Shown here piece after piece: positions 53,762-63,761 of a stretch of DNA of 64,000 nt. Made by a program: the position numbers and the translations under genes. The notes below the pieces were generated by a model, which was given only the letters and a program-made list of their open reading frames with translations, was not told the DNA's origin and made no database searches. The stretch's first letter is position 1, and each line of letters opens with the position of its first letter. The DNA comes from Comamonas testosteroni. GTDB taxonomy: Bacteria > Pseudomonadota > Gammaproteobacteria > Burkholderiales > Burkholderiaceae_C. Where the stretch lies: the NCBI RefSeq assembly GCF_014076415.1, contig NZ_CP043568.1, positions 3,906,001-3,970,000 of the forward strand, in the 5' to 3' direction.

Positions 53762-54601
53762 TGCTCCATAGCTCGGATGCCAGCGCAGCCACCAGCGCTC
53801 GAGCGAACGGGCAAACACATCGGCCAGCTTGCCCAGGATTGCGTAGAGCAAGATGCCCACCAGCACCACGTCGGTCTGCAGGAACTCACGTGCATTCATG
53901 GTCAGGTAGCCGATACCTGCCTGGGCCGAGATGGTCTCGGCCACGATCAGAATCACCCACATCAGGCCCAGCGAAAAACGCAAGCCCACGAGGATGGAAG
54001 ACAGCGCTCCCGGCAAGACGATGTCGCGATACAGCTGCCAGCGCGTGAGACCGTAGCTGCGGCCCATCTCGATCAGACCCGGATCCACGTTGCGAATGCC
54101 GTGAAAGGTGTTCAGATAGATGGGAAAGAACACCGAGACGCTGATCAGAAACAGCTTGGCCGATTCGTCGATGCCGAACCACAGAATGACCAGCGGAATC
54201 AGCGCCAGCGCGGGGATGTTGCGCACCATCTGGATCGTGGAATCGAGCAGCGTCTCGGCCCAGCGCAGCGAGCCTGTGAGCAAACCCAGCAGCAAGCCCA
54301 GGCTGCCGCCAATGGCCAGCCCCGCCAGCGCACGCCCGGCACTGACCTTGACATGGGTCCATAACTCGCCCGACTCTGCCAGAGCCCAGGCTGCCCGCAA
54401 CACATCCAGCGGCGCGGGCAGTACCCGTGTGGACAGCCAGCCATAGGCCGATGCGGCCTGCCAGGCAGCGATCAGCGCGACCGGCAACAGCCAGGGCAGC
54501 AGCCGCAAGGCGAACTGACGCACCAGCAACTCCAGGCGCGGCACCGGCGGGCTTGCAGGCTGGGCCGCAGATGGCAACGTCAGCGTTTGAACATCACTCA
54601 T
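53756..54601 (-). CDS. ssuC: Aliphatic sulfonate ABC transporter permease SsuC
   Basis: 281 residues from [19 protein letters not shown]. It has six membrane helices, and the BPD-type coupling loop is [31 protein letters not shown]. It pairs with SsuB and the SsuA binding proteins. It follows ssuD by ten bases. The stop codon lies inside repeat copy D. Confidence 0.94.
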   Translation of the reverse strand: MSDVQTLTLPSAAQPASPPVPRLELLVRQFALRLLPWLLPVALIAAWQAASAYGWLSTRVLPAPLDVLRAAWALAESGELWTHVKVSAGRALAGLAIGGSLGLLLGLLTGSLRWAETLLDSTIQMVRNIPALALIPLVILWFGIDESAKLFLISVSVFFPIYLNTFHGIRNVDPGLIEMGRSYGLTRWQLYRDIVLPGALSSILVGLRFSLGLMWVILIVAETISAQAGIGYLTMNAREFLQTDVVLVGILLYAILGKLADVFARSLERWWLRWHPSYGAP

Positions 54602-54611
54602 ACACACTCCT

Positions 54612-55835
54612 TCAGCTTTGCGACACTCGGACCTGCTCGCGCTCCGAAGCGGCGGCTCCCGAAGCGGCGGCTCCCGAAGCGGCGGCTCGCGGCGAGTACA
54701 GATTGGCCACGGTTTCTCCAAACGGGCCGCCCGGATTGCCGCCGCCCAGCTTTTCCTGCACGTTGACCGGCAACAGCGGGAAGACCAGCTCGGCAAAGCG
54801 ATAGGCTTCCTCAAGATGCGGGTAGCCCGAGAGCACAAAGGTGTCTATGCCCAGATCTGCATATTCCTTGATGCGGTCGGCCACAGCCTGGGCGCTGCCC
54901 ACCAGGGCCGTACCCGCACCACCACGCACCAGACCCACGCCGGCCCATAGATTGGGGCTGATCTCCAGGTCCTTGCGGCTGCGCTTGGTGCCGCCCGCAT
55001 GCAACTGAGCCATGCGGCGCTGGCCTTCGGAATCCATGCGCGCAAATGCGGCCTGGGCCTGTACCACGGTTTCGTCCTTGAGGCGGCTGATCAATCGCTC
55101 GGCGTCGGCCCATGCCTCCTCATCGGTTTCACGCACAATCACATGCAGGCGAATGCCGAACTTGACCTGGCGGCCACGGCGCTCGGCCTTCTCGCGCACA
55201 TCGGCAATCTTTTTGGCGACTTCGGCCGGTGGCTCGCCCCAGGTCAGATAGGCATCGACCTGCTCTGCCGCCAGCTCGTGGGCGGCAGGCGAAGAGCCGC
55301 CGAAATAGACGGGCGGATAGGGTTTTTGCAGCGGCGGGAACAGCAGCTTGGCCCCCTTGACCTGCAGATGCCGACCTTCGAAATCCAGCGACTTTCCCTC
55401 ATGGCTGCGTGCCAGAATCTCGCGCCATATCTCGATGAACTCGGCCGATTGTTCATAGCGCGTCGCATGATCGAGAAACACACCGTCGCCCTCCAGCTCG
55501 GCCTGATCGCCGCCCGTGACCAGATTGATCAGCAGCCGCCCGCCGGAAAGCCGGTCGAAGCTGGCTGCCATGCGCGCAGCCAGGCTGGGCTGATGCAGAC
55601 CGGGGCGCACAGCCACCAGGAACTTGAGGCGCCTGGTGACGGGCAACAGGCTGGACGCCACTACCCAGGGATCTTCGCAGGACCGGCCTGTGGGAATCAG
55701 CACACCTTCGTAGCCGAGGCTGTCGGCCGCAACGGCCACCTGCTTGACATAGTCATGGCTCAGCTGGCGTGCGCCTTCGCTGCTGCCCAGGTAGCGGGCA
55801 TCACCATGGGTGGGAATGAACCAGAACACTTGCAT
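54612..55835 (-). CDS. ssuD: FMNH2-dependent alkanesulfonate monooxygenase SsuD
   Basis: 407 residues against 381 in E. coli. The luciferase-like fold begins [69 protein letters not shown] and [26 protein letters not shown] are diagnostic. It releases sulfite from C2-C10 alkanesulfonates using FMNH2 from SsuE. The C-terminal tail carries a 15-bp tandem repeat coding GAAAS units (54646-54690), which explains part of the extra length. Confidence 0.96.
   Translation of the reverse strand: MQVFWFIPTHGDARYLGSSEGARQLSHDYVKQVAVAADSLGYEGVLIPTGRSCEDPWVVASSLLPVTRRLKFLVAVRPGLHQPSLAARMAASFDRLSGGRLLINLVTGGDQAELEGDGVFLDHATRYEQSAEFIEIWREILARSHEGKSLDFEGRHLQVKGAKLLFPPLQKPYPPVYFGGSSPAAHELAAEQVDAYLTWGEPPAEVAKKIADVREKAERRGRQVKFGIRLHVIVRETDEEAWADAERLISRLKDETVVQAQAAFARMDSEGQRRMAQLHAGGTKRSRKDLEISPNLWAGVGLVRGGAGTALVGSAQAVADRIKEYADLGIDTFVLSGYPHLEEAYRFAELVFPLLPVNVQEKLGGGNPGGPFGETVANLYSPRAAASGAAASGAAASEREQVRVSQS
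54646..54690 (-). repeat. 15-bp tandem repeat, three units, at the 3' end of ssuD
   Basis: The plus-strand unit GAAGCGGCGGCTCCC occurs three times in a row, the last with one base changed. It adds GAAAS units to the SsuD tail without shifting the frame. Confidence 0.9.
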
Positions 55836-55858
55836 GACGAAATCTCCTTGAACCTGAC

Positions 55859-56941
55859 TTAGAACCTGGATGCCACGGCGGGCGTGATGGATGAAGCGGC
55901 GGGGCTCCCCTGGCCATGGCCGGCGTATTCCGCCGGGGTGGGCTGCCAGACGATGTCGGCCACCTTCACCTGGCGTGGAATCACGCCCAGACGAAAAAAG
56001 GTATCGGCCACGCGCTGCTGCTCGACCACGATGGCGGGGTTGAGCAGCGTGGTCGGCGAGCTGGGCCTGCGGCCGATAAAGCGGCTGACCACATTCGCAT
56101 CCAGCCCGCTGAAAGCGGCCAGCAATTGCACGGCCTCCTTGCGTGAGGTCTGCACCAGCTGATCGGCGCGCGTGAGCTCGTCGAACAAGGCCTTGATGAG
56201 CTGGGGATGACGCTCGACCAGGCCGCGCGAGGCCAGATAGAAAGAGTTGTTGCCAGACAGCCCCTCACCGCTGGTCAGCACGCGCGGCCGGATGCTCAGC
56301 TCGGTGGCCGCATAGAACGGGTCCCAGATGGCCCAGGCATCGACGCTTCCGCGCTCGAACGCTGCGCGTGCATCGGCCGGAGCGAGATACACAGGCTGAA
56401 TGTCGGCCCAGGCAATACCCGCCTTGTCCAGCGCACGCACCAGCAGGTAATGGGCGCTTGAGCCTTTCTGCAGCGCCACGCGCCTGCCTTTGAGCTCGGC
56501 CAGGGTTTTCAGCGGCGAATCGGCGAGCACCAGAATGGCCGAGCTTTCAGGCTTGGGCGGCTCGGCCCCCACGTAGCGCAGATCCTTGCCCGCAGCCTGG
56601 GCAAACACGGGCGGCGAATCGCCGGTCAGGCCAAAGTCCAGGCTTCCGGCCGACAGCGCCTCCAGCAACTGCGGCCCGGCTGGAAACTCCAGCCAGCTGA
56701 TCCTGGTGCCTGGAAAGCGCTTTTCCAGAACGCCATGCTGCTTGAGCACGACCAGATTGACGGCCGACTTCTGATAGCCGATGCGCAACTGGGCCGGAGC
56801 TGCAATAGCCGGCACAGGCTGGGCCAGTGCATCGTTGGCGTAGTACGCGGCCAGGGTCCAGCTGAAAGCCGTGGTGCCCAGCAGTTGCAGAGCCTGGCGA
56901 CGGCCGCGATGGAAACGGGGTGAAGAGGATGCTGAACTCAT
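55859..56941 (-). CDS. ssuA: Aliphatic sulfonate-binding protein SsuA, copy 1
   Basis: 360 residues. The N-terminus has a twin-arginine-like stretch ([19 protein letters not shown]), then the NMT1/SsuA fold ([62 protein letters not shown]). It captures sulfonates in the periplasm for SsuBC. The C-terminal 25 residues are an extra tail. A second ssuA lies 20 bases upstream on the same strand. Confidence 0.93.
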   Translation of the reverse strand: MSSASSSPRFHRGRRQALQLLGTTAFSWTLAAYYANDALAQPVPAIAAPAQLRIGYQKSAVNLVVLKQHGVLEKRFPGTRISWLEFPAGPQLLEALSAGSLDFGLTGDSPPVFAQAAGKDLRYVGAEPPKPESSAILVLADSPLKTLAELKGRRVALQKGSSAHYLLVRALDKAGIAWADIQPVYLAPADARAAFERGSVDAWAIWDPFYAATELSIRPRVLTSGEGLSGNNSFYLASRGLVERHPQLIKALFDELTRADQLVQTSRKEAVQLLAAFSGLDANVVSRFIGRRPSSPTTLLNPAIVVEQQRVADTFFRLGVIPRQVKVADIVWQPTPAEYAGHGQGSPAASSITPAVASRF

Positions 56942-56961
56942 GGCAATGACCTTTTCATGAA

Positions 56962-57984
56962 TCAGCGGCTGGCCAGCAAGTCCACGGGCGCGGCATGCAG
57001 CAAATTGAGCTTCTTGGGGATCAGCTTGAGATCGAAGAAGGTGTCGGCAATCCTTTGCTGCTCACCCAGGATTTCGGCATTCACGGCCTTGGTGCCGAAC
57101 TCGGCGCGGCTCAGGTACAGCTCGGTTACGGCGGTATCCAGGCCCAGGATCTGCGACAGCTCTGCCGCTGCTGCGCTCTTGTTCTTGCCGGCCCAGGCAT
57201 CGATGGCGGCAATTTCCTCGATCGCGATGCGCAGCACATCGGCATTGCGGCTCGCATAGTCACGCGAGGTAAAGTAGTAGGCACGGTTGTTGACCACGCC
57301 CTTGGCATCGGCCAGCAGACGTGCATCCAGAGCCTTCTGGGCCGAGGCCAGGAACGGGTCCCAGATCACCCAGGCATCGACCGAGCCTTTCTCGAACGCG
57401 GCACGCGCATCGGGAGGCGCCAGAAAGACCGACTGCACATCGCCGTACTTGAGGCCATGCTTTTCCAGCAGCTTGACCAGGAAGTAATGAACGTTGGAGC
57501 CCTTGTTGTAGGCAATGCGCTTGCCCTTGAGGTCGGCCACGCTGCGGATCGCCGAGCCCTTGGGCACGATCACCGCCTCCAGACCGGGGCGCGCCACCGT
57601 GGCCCCCGCATAGACCAGGGGCGCACCGGCGGCCTGGGCAAAGATGGGGGGAGCCTCGCCCACATCGCCAAAGTCAATCGAGCCGACATTGAGCGCTTCC
57701 AGTTGCACAGGGCCGGCATTGAATTCAACCCAGCGCACGGCCACGCCCAGCGGGGTCAGGCGCTTTTCCAGCGTGCCTCGATTCTTGAGAATCGACAGCC
57801 AGCCTTTTTGATGGCCCACGCGCAGCACGCGCTGCCCGCCTGCCGTGCCATTGCCCTGCTGCGCATGCAGTCCGCCCGAGGCCAGGGCCAGCGCCGAGGC
57901 TGCCGTACCCGCCAGCCACTGACGGCGTGTGCTGTTCAGCAATTGCGACGAAATGACGTCAGAAGTGTTGTTGCGATCGGTCAT
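56962..57984 (-). CDS. Aliphatic sulfonate-binding protein SsuA, copy 2
   Basis: 340 residues with a Tat-like signal (STRRQWLAGTAASALALASGG). The core resembles copy 1 (LRVGHQKGWLSILKNRGTLEKRL, DFGDVGEAPPIFAQAAGAPLVYAG, VDAWVIWDPFLASAQ), but the sequences are clearly diverged, so this is an old duplication that may broaden the sulfonate range. It lies between ssuE and the first ssuA. Confidence 0.92.
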   Translation of the reverse strand: MTDRNNTSDVISSQLLNSTRRQWLAGTAASALALASGGLHAQQGNGTAGGQRVLRVGHQKGWLSILKNRGTLEKRLTPLGVAVRWVEFNAGPVQLEALNVGSIDFGDVGEAPPIFAQAAGAPLVYAGATVARPGLEAVIVPKGSAIRSVADLKGKRIAYNKGSNVHYFLVKLLEKHGLKYGDVQSVFLAPPDARAAFEKGSVDAWVIWDPFLASAQKALDARLLADAKGVVNNRAYYFTSRDYASRNADVLRIAIEEIAAIDAWAGKNKSAAAAELSQILGLDTAVTELYLSRAEFGTKAVNAEILGEQQRIADTFFDLKLIPKKLNLLHAAPVDLLASR

Positions 57985-58116
57985 GAGAAATCAATCCTTG
58001 GAGCTTGCAGTCCACACACTTCAGGCGCACCTTCGGCCTGATTTCAGGCCAACTCGGCCTTCGCAGTGCGGGGACTGCTATCAAAAAAATGGTAAATGCG
58101 TCAACGCTGCGAGAAA

Positions 58117-58203
58117 GGACGGCCAGCAAGGGCCTAGGCGGCCCCGCCGCCCCGCAGCAAAGGTCGTCGTCCCCTGGGGGAAGCGGCAAAGCCGCTCAGG
58201 GGG
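58117..58203 (-). repeat. 3'-end GC-rich dispersed repeat, copy E
   Basis: In the ssuE sense: CCCCCTGAGCGGCTTTGCCG, then CTTCCCCCAGGGGACGACGA, CTGCGGGGCGGCGGGGCC, and AGGCCCTTGCT. It starts seven bases after the ssuE stop and separates ssuE from ssuA copy 2. Confidence 0.8.
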
Positions 58204-58209
58204 ACCTAC

Positions 58210-58806
58210 TTAAACGCTACATCGCACGTCGGAGAACGCGATGCTTTCAAAGTCATTGGCTGCGGCCCATTGGGCACTGCGGCGCAGATCGGTGGCCAGC
58301 AACTGGGCTGCATCCTCGACGCGATCGGCGATCTTGGGGGCCAGGCCATAGCCGCCTTCAGGCAGCAGGGGCACCCCCTGGTCGGTGGCATAAATGCCGG
58401 GCAATATGTGGCGCGCGCCAAGCGACTGCAGCACGGGGCGCAGCGCATAGTCCAGCGCCAGCATATGGTGAGGGCTGCCGCCAGTGGCCAGAGGCAGTAC
58501 CAGCTTGCCCTTGAGCGCCGTCTGCGGCAGCACATCGAGAAACACCTTGAGCAGGCCGCTGTAGGCCGCCTTGTAAACGGGTGTGGCCACCACCACCGCG
58601 TCGGCCCGGGCCACTCTATCGGTCACGGCACGAATCTCGGGGTGATCGAAGCGGGCATGCAACAGCGCTGCAGGGTCCAACTGGTTGAGCTGCAGCACGG
58701 ACTCTGTGCTCAGGCCCTGTGCCTGCAGGCGGGCAGCCACGGCATTGAGCAGGGCACTGGAGCGCGAGGGCTGCGAGGGGCTACCGGCAATCAGCAAAAT
58801 CGACAT
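58210..58806 (-). CDS. ssuE: NADPH-dependent FMN reductase SsuE
   Basis: 198 residues, MSILLIAGSPSQPSRSSALL. The flavodoxin-like fold shows the FMN-binding GSPSQPSRS start, ADAVVVATPVYKAAYSGLLKVFLD and LPLATGGSPHHMLALDYALRPVL. It supplies FMNH2 to SsuD. It leads the ssu genes; repeat copy E follows its stop. Confidence 0.94.
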   Translation of the reverse strand: MSILLIAGSPSQPSRSSALLNAVAARLQAQGLSTESVLQLNQLDPAALLHARFDHPEIRAVTDRVARADAVVVATPVYKAAYSGLLKVFLDVLPQTALKGKLVLPLATGGSPHHMLALDYALRPVLQSLGARHILPGIYATDQGVPLLPEGGYGLAPKIADRVEDAAQLLATDLRRSAQWAAANDFESIAFSDVRCSV

Positions 58807-58874
58807 GGCTTGGCTCTATCTTTTAGTTATTGCAAAGACAGGAGCACTCATGGTGCCCCCGTCTTGCGTTTCAC

Positions 58875-59906
58875 TTATTTCTTGGTATAGATCTGATCAA
58901 AGCTGCCGCCGTCGGCAAAGTGAGCCTTGTCTGCCGCTGCCCAGCCGCCAAAGGCCTTGTCGATGGTGAACAGCTCCAGCTTGGGGAACTGGCCGGCAAA
59001 CTCGGCTGCCACCTTGGCATCGGTCGGGCGGTAGAAGTTCTTGCCGGCAATGCGCTGGGCCTCCTCGGAGTACAGATACTTCAGATAGGCCTCGGCCACG
59101 GCACGCGTACCCTTTTTATCGACCACCTTGTCGACCACGGCCACCGAAGGCTCGGCCAGGATGGACAGCGAAGGCGCGACGATCTGGAACTTCTCGGGGC
59201 CGAACTCCTTGAGTGCCAGATAGGCTTCGTTCTCCCAGGCCAGCAGCACATCACCCAGGCCGCGCTGCACAAAGGTCACGGTGGAGCCGCGCGCGCCGGT
59301 GTCCAGCACGGGCACGTTCTTGTAGAGCTTGGTGATGAAATCCTTGGCCTGTGCATCGCCGCCGTACTTTCGCTTGGCAAACTCCCAGGCTGCCAGATAG
59401 TTCCAGCGTGCACCACCCGAGGTCTTGGGGTTGGGCGTGATCACCTGAATGCCGGGCTTGACCAGATCGTCCCAGTCCTTGATGCCCTTGGGATTGCCCT
59501 TCTTGACCAGGAACACGATGGTGGAGCTATACGGCGCGCTGTTGTGCGGCAGTCGCTTTTGCCAGTCGGCCTTGACACTGCCGTTCTTGACCAGGGCATC
59601 GATATCGCCTGCCAGGGCCAGTGTGGCCACGTCGGCCTCAATGCCGTCGATAATGGAGCGAGCCTGCTTGCCCGAGCCGCCATGCGACTGCTTGATGGTC
59701 ACATCCTGGTTCTGCGCAGCCTTCCAGTACTTGGCAAACGCCTGGTTGTAGTTCACATACAGCTCGCGTGTGGGGTCGTAGGAAACGTTGAGCAGTTGAA
59801 CGCCGGTTTGTGCAAAAGCGGGCAATGTGGGCAGAGCCGAGAGGGTCAAGCCAGCAATCAGACCGGCAGCCAGAGGAAACTTGATAAAGTTGCGACGATT
59901 TTTCAT
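58875..59906 (-). CDS. sbp: Sulfate/thiosulfate-binding periplasmic protein
   Basis: 343 residues from [20 protein letters not shown], a signal with Arg pair, cleaved near PAFAQ. Sbp/CysP motifs include [67 protein letters not shown] and [12 protein letters not shown]. It binds sulfate for the CysTWA importer, whose genes are not in the window. It lies 68 bases upstream of ssuE in the same direction, so sulfate and sulfonate uptake may be co-expressed. Confidence 0.95.
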   Translation of the reverse strand: MKNRRNFIKFPLAAGLIAGLTLSALPTLPAFAQTGVQLLNVSYDPTRELYVNYNQAFAKYWKAAQNQDVTIKQSHGGSGKQARSIIDGIEADVATLALAGDIDALVKNGSVKADWQKRLPHNSAPYSSTIVFLVKKGNPKGIKDWDDLVKPGIQVITPNPKTSGGARWNYLAAWEFAKRKYGGDAQAKDFITKLYKNVPVLDTGARGSTVTFVQRGLGDVLLAWENEAYLALKEFGPEKFQIVAPSLSILAEPSVAVVDKVVDKKGTRAVAEAYLKYLYSEEAQRIAGKNFYRPTDAKVAAEFAGQFPKLELFTIDKAFGGWAAADKAHFADGGSFDQIYTKK

Positions 59907-59995
59907 TGGACTGTGTTCTTGGAGTGAATGGTTAACGGGCTTCTGCCCCGTTGCTGTGCATTCTTGAGCCGCATTCTTAAAACTCAAACTACTAA

Positions 59996-60030
59996 GATTT
60001 CAGTTTGTTATTACCCAAACATCTGAAATC
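59996..60030. promoter_or_regulatory. Inverted repeat between sbp and yggX
   Basis: GATTTCAG (59996-60003) and CTGAAATC (60023-60030) are perfect reverse complements, with inner TTTG/CAAA. It lies in the 143-base divergent gap, 90 bases from sbp, and could be a CysB-type site or part of either promoter. Confidence 0.45.
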
Positions 60031-60049
60031 AACCAAGAGGACCCTACAC

Positions 60050-60325
60050 ATGGCACGTACCGTTCACTGCATCAAGCTTGGTCAAGACGCTGAAGGCCTG
60101 GACTTCCCTCCTGCCCCTGGCGAGCTGGGCAAGCGTATCTATGAAAGCGTGAGCAAGCAGGCCTGGGCCGACTGGCTCAAGCACCAGACCATGCTGATCA
60201 ATGAAAACCGTCTGAACCTGGCCGACGCCCGCGCCCGCCAGTATCTGGCTCGCCAGATGGAAAACCATTTCTTTGGCGGCGGTGCCGATGCCGCAGCCGG
60301 CTATGTGCCTCCCAGCGCCGAGTAA
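60050..60325 (+). CDS. yggX: Fe(2+)-trafficking protein YggX
   Basis: 91 residues from [20 protein letters not shown], preceded by AGAGGA. The conserved Cys7, [37 protein letters not shown] and MENHFFG are all present. YggX protects iron-sulfur clusters against oxidation and moves iron. It is a single gene with its own terminator. Confidence 0.97.
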   Translation: MARTVHCIKLGQDAEGLDFPPAPGELGKRIYESVSKQAWADWLKHQTMLINENRLNLADARARQYLARQMENHFFGGGADAAAGYVPPSAE

Positions 60326-60345
60326 GCTCTTCTGACTCGGACACC

Positions 60346-60377
60346 AAGCCCCGTGGCCCCCTGCCCCGGGGCTTTTT
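60346..60377 (+). terminator. Intrinsic terminator after yggX
   Basis: AAGCCCCG pairs with CGGGGCTT across 13 bases and is followed by further T residues. Confidence 0.9.
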
Positions 60378-60660
60378 CATGTGTGAATCCGCTGCCGTGG
60401 CGACGAGGCCACGCGGCTGGTCCGCATGCGGCCGCCCTCTCCTTATGCCAGGCTCCATCCGTTACGTCCTCCCGACGACCCAGCTCACAAGAGATGCCTG
60501 AAAATCAGCATCCTGCGACAATTCGCCTCGTTTGCGGCCCGCTCCATTTCAATGCCATGGCCCCGACCGTCGCCACCGAGCAGCTGATCGGCTCCCGCGC
60601 ATTGCTCCTGGCCGGGCGGCTCTCGCGCGAACCCCACCCGCGCTGACACATCCATTGTCC

Positions 60661-61824
60661 ATGGCTCTCGACCCCTTCACCCTGCTCGTACTCTCCGCGG
60701 CCATGGCCGCCGCCTCGGCGCTGTACCTGGCTGCAGAATGGAGCAGCGTTCGCGAACGCTCCCTGCTGCTCTGGAGCGCGGGGTTCACGATCATCGCCGT
60801 GGGCAGCGTGCTGGCCCTGCTGCGTTCCAACGGCTATGTACTGTTCGGCATCTGGTTTCCCAACGGCTTGCTGATCGTCGCCCACTGGCTGTTCCTGGCT
60901 GGCGTTGCCGGATTCACGCGCACCCGGCTGCCGCGCACCTGGTGGCTGCTGGCCGTCGTCTGGCTGGCGATGCTGTTTCTGCCCGACGGGCCATGGTGGT
61001 CCAAGACCATGCTGGGCATCCAGTCGCTGCTGATTGCCGTCATCACCCTGCGCGCCGGCCTGCTGCTGCGCCCACATGGCCGAGCGCTGAGTGTGGGTGC
61101 GGCGCAGCTGCGTTTCGTCCTGCTGGCACACGGCCTGTTCTACCTCGGCAAGGCCGGCTCGGCCGTGGCGCCGGACGCTTTCGTCAACCTGGCCAGTTTC
61201 CGAGGCGTGGTGATACTGGTCTCGCTGGTGGAAGGCGTGATGGCGATCATGCTGCTCGCGATGTCCATGACCGGCACCGAGCGCCATCGCCGTGAAGAGC
61301 GTATGGCGCAGATCGCCGCCCGCGACCCGCTGACCGCCCTGGACAACCGCCGAGCACTCTATCTGCGCGCACCTGAGCTGCTGCGGCAGGCCTCGCCAGC
61401 CAGCCCCGGTGCCCTGCTGCTGATCGACATTGACCACTTCAAGCAGGTCAACGACCTGCATGGTCACGATGCCGGCGACCGCCTGCTGGTGACACTGAGC
61501 GACCTCATCCGCAGCTTGCTGCCCCACGGCGCGCTGGCAGCGCGACTGGGCGGAGACGAGTTCGTGATTCTGCTGCCCAGTGTCTCCGGTGCCGCCGCGC
61601 AGGTGCTGGGGCAAAACCTGCGCGAGTCGTTCGCACAGCAGGCGCGCGCCATGTTCGCAACACCGGAGCCAGTGTCCCTGAGCATCGGTGCGACCTTGTT
61701 CGACCAGCCCGAGACCGAGCTGTCACATTGGCTCAAGCGGGCCGACGAAGCCCTATACGCGTCGAAGCGCAAGGGACGGGACCGGATGGAACTCGCCCCG
61801 CTTCCGCCAGGGCGGTCGCAATGA
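60661..61824 (+). CDS. Membrane diguanylate cyclase (GGDEF)
   Basis: 387 residues from MALDPFTLLVLSAAMAAASAL. Six or so membrane helices fill residues 1-205, then a GGDEF domain (RDPLTALDNRRALYL; LLIDIDHFKQVNDLHGHDAGDRLL; ARLGGDEFVILLP). The catalytic motif GGDEF is intact. The RxxD inhibitory site normally five residues upstream is not present (PHGA at that place), so product inhibition is likely weak. It makes c-di-GMP. No EAL domain. Confidence 0.92.
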   Translation: MALDPFTLLVLSAAMAAASALYLAAEWSSVRERSLLLWSAGFTIIAVGSVLALLRSNGYVLFGIWFPNGLLIVAHWLFLAGVAGFTRTRLPRTWWLLAVVWLAMLFLPDGPWWSKTMLGIQSLLIAVITLRAGLLLRPHGRALSVGAAQLRFVLLAHGLFYLGKAGSAVAPDAFVNLASFRGVVILVSLVEGVMAIMLLAMSMTGTERHRREERMAQIAARDPLTALDNRRALYLRAPELLRQASPASPGALLLIDIDHFKQVNDLHGHDAGDRLLVTLSDLIRSLLPHGALAARLGGDEFVILLPSVSGAAAQVLGQNLRESFAQQARAMFATPEPVSLSIGATLFDQPETELSHWLKRADEALYASKRKGRDRMELAPLPPGRSQ

Positions 61825-62210
61825 TGCTCCCCTAGCCTCGACAGGAGCCAGTGTGGCAGCCCAGATGTACTTCACCTTCGGCGACGCGCCCTGGCCCCAT
61901 TGTCGTTACCTTGATGCTCCCGAAACGGATGCTCCTAGAGAGAAATCATGGACAGGTATTGAGTTTTAGACATTGGCTCGGTTGAAGATTTGATGGCTGC
62001 GTCGGGCTGGACTGCGACAGTCGCAGATCGCCCCATCGCAGACCTTCGCGTGCAGTCGTCCCAGGTCTGCTTTGCAGAAGTTGCCGACAGAGTGGACGCT
62101 CAGGCCCGCACTGGACCAGACTGGGTCTGGACGCTACGTTTCAGAAAATGCTTGAGCCGGAGCTTGAAACCGGAAGCCGGCGGCAGCTTCCGTATCTGGA
62201 TGCCGACAGC
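61825..62210. other. Gene-free stretch between the GGDEF gene and merR
   Basis: Short frames on both strands without ribosome sites. A plus-strand fragment beginning MYFTFGDAPWPHCRYLDAPE near 61864 might be a relic of a longer gene, but it stops after 34 codons. No structure was recognised. Confidence 0.4.
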
Positions 62211-62600
62211 TCAGCTCGAAGCCTTGGCCAGTTGCTGAAGCTCAAGCTGCCTGGCAGCGCTGGCTTCGAGGTTTGCACGCTCTTCATCCAGATAGCGATA
62301 AATGCTTTTGAGGTCGGCGATTTTCTGTCTGATCTCCGCCATCTTCTTTTCAATGAGCTTGGCACCGTCAGCACAATCGATCGTCTTGTTCCGCTGCGCA
62401 TCCAGAATCTGCCCTATTTCCCCCAGGGAAAAACCCATGCTTTGCGCACGCTGGATGAAGTTCAGATCCTGCAGGGTTTGCGCAGTGTAGACGCGATAGT
62501 TGTTGGTTCGTCGCGTCGGCGAGATCAGGCCGATTTGCTCGTAGTAACGCAAAGTATGGCGGCTGGCGCCGCTGCGGGTCTCAAGTTCGCCGATTCTCAT
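62211..62600 (-). CDS. MerR-family regulator of the adjacent epimerase gene
   Basis: 129 residues, MRIGELETRSGASRHTLRYYEQIGLI. The winged helix (SPTRRTNNYRVYTAQTLQDLNFI) and a long dimerisation helix (AKLIEKKMAEIRQKIADLKSIYRYLDEER) are complete. There is a single Cys near residue 76 (TIDCADGAK), so a metal-thiolate sensor is unlikely; an organic effector or redox signal is possible. It is divergent from the epimerase gene, whose promoter has a MerR-type operator. Confidence 0.88.
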   Translation of the reverse strand: MRIGELETRSGASRHTLRYYEQIGLISPTRRTNNYRVYTAQTLQDLNFIQRAQSMGFSLGEIGQILDAQRNKTIDCADGAKLIEKKMAEIRQKIADLKSIYRYLDEERANLEASAARQLELQQLAKASS

Positions 62601-62611
62601 GAAAATACCGC

Positions 62612-62642
62612 TTGACTATAGAGTTGGGTCGACACTCTACAT
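62612..62642 (+). promoter_or_regulatory. MerR-type promoter/operator of the epimerase gene
   Basis: TTGACT (-35) and CTACAT (-10) are separated by 19 bases, the long spacer typical of MerR-activated promoters. The dyad TAGAGT...ACTCTA (62619-62639) sits within the spacer. Confidence 0.75.
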
Positions 62643-62673
62643 TTGATTTCTCACCTTACCAAGGAGCAAGAGA

Positions 62674-63753
62674 ATGAGCGTGGAGTGCTTTGTCACGGGA
62701 GGGACCGGCTTCATCGGTCAACATTTGCTGGCGAACCTGAGTGCCAAGGGTCACACCGTCCGGGTGTTGATGCGTCGCCCAGAGCGACTGGCTGCACTGC
62801 GTGAGCAAGTCGACAATCTGGGAGGGATTGCAACCCGGATATTTGCCGTTGCTGGCGACCTTGAGCGGGACGACCTCGGGCTGAGTCCTGCCGACCAAAC
62901 AGTGCTAAAGCAGGCCAGAGTCGTATTCCACCTGGGTGCCCACTTCGCTTGGGGGCTTTCATTGGAGCATTCTCGTGCGGTCAATGTCGAAGGAGCAAAG
63001 CGCGTGGCGCTGCTGGCGGCTGGGCAAAAGAGCCGCTTGGTGATGATCGGCGGCTACATGCTGAAGAATCATGAACATCTGCTGCGCATCGGAATTGACC
63101 CTCGTCAACCGGAACTGACGAATTGGCCTGCCGTCTACCGGCACGTCGGTGCTTACGAGGCGAGCAAGCTGGAGGCGCACTTTGCGACCCTGCGGGTCAT
63201 GTCCGCCAAGGGCGGGGAAGTTACCGTAGTTCACCCCGCGACGGTCTGTGGCCACAGCCGTACCGGGCATATCCTTGACAGTCAGCCGCTGGTGGCACTG
63301 ATACGCAATCTTGCGCAGGGAAAGCTGGCTGCAGTGCCCGGAACCGCCGAGCATTGGCTCCCACTGGTCACCGTGGATTACCTGGTCGAGTTGGTGGCGG
63401 CTTGTGCTTTCGATCCGGCCATGGCGGGCAAGGAACTGCTGGCGCTTGATGACCAAAGTCCCAACTTGCGAGAGCTCCTGGAACAGGTCGCACAACCCAT
63501 GGGCTTGAAGCCTCCCAGGCATCACATTTCCCTGCGATTGCTGAAGTTGCTGCTGAGTATTCCTCCCGTCGCACGGTTCTTGAATACAGACGCCGAAGCC
63601 TTGGACTTTATCCAGACCACTCGCTTCGATACGGCGGCAGTCGAGCAATTTGCCAACAGGCATGGAATAGCCAAGCCGGATATACGCCAGTCTTTGCAGC
63701 ACACTGCAATGTTCGTCAACTCATATTACGTAGCCAAGGACAGGACTGCCTGA
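62674..63753 (+). CDS. NAD-dependent epimerase/dehydratase-like SDR
   Basis: 359 residues, preceded by AAGGAG. Extended SDR: nucleotide motif VTGGTGFIGQHLLANL at the start, GAYEASKLEAHF with the Tyr-x-x-x-Lys pair, VTVVHPATVCGHSRTGHILD. The C-terminal part is a substrate domain ending NSYYVAKDRTA. The reaction is not known. Control by the divergent MerR protein is suggested by the promoter. Confidence 0.88.
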   Translation: MSVECFVTGGTGFIGQHLLANLSAKGHTVRVLMRRPERLAALREQVDNLGGIATRIFAVAGDLERDDLGLSPADQTVLKQARVVFHLGAHFAWGLSLEHSRAVNVEGAKRVALLAAGQKSRLVMIGGYMLKNHEHLLRIGIDPRQPELTNWPAVYRHVGAYEASKLEAHFATLRVMSAKGGEVTVVHPATVCGHSRTGHILDSQPLVALIRNLAQGKLAAVPGTAEHWLPLVTVDYLVELVAACAFDPAMAGKELLALDDQSPNLRELLEQVAQPMGLKPPRHHISLRLLKLLLSIPPVARFLNTDAEALDFIQTTRFDTAAVEQFANRHGIAKPDIRQSLQHTAMFVNSYYVAKDRTA

Positions 63754-63761
63754 ATTATTCC

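Noticed and set aside
58081..58203. Hairpin-rich stretch as a riboswitch of ssuA
   Set aside because: It is explained by the 3'-end dispersed repeat copy E; no riboswitch core was recognised.
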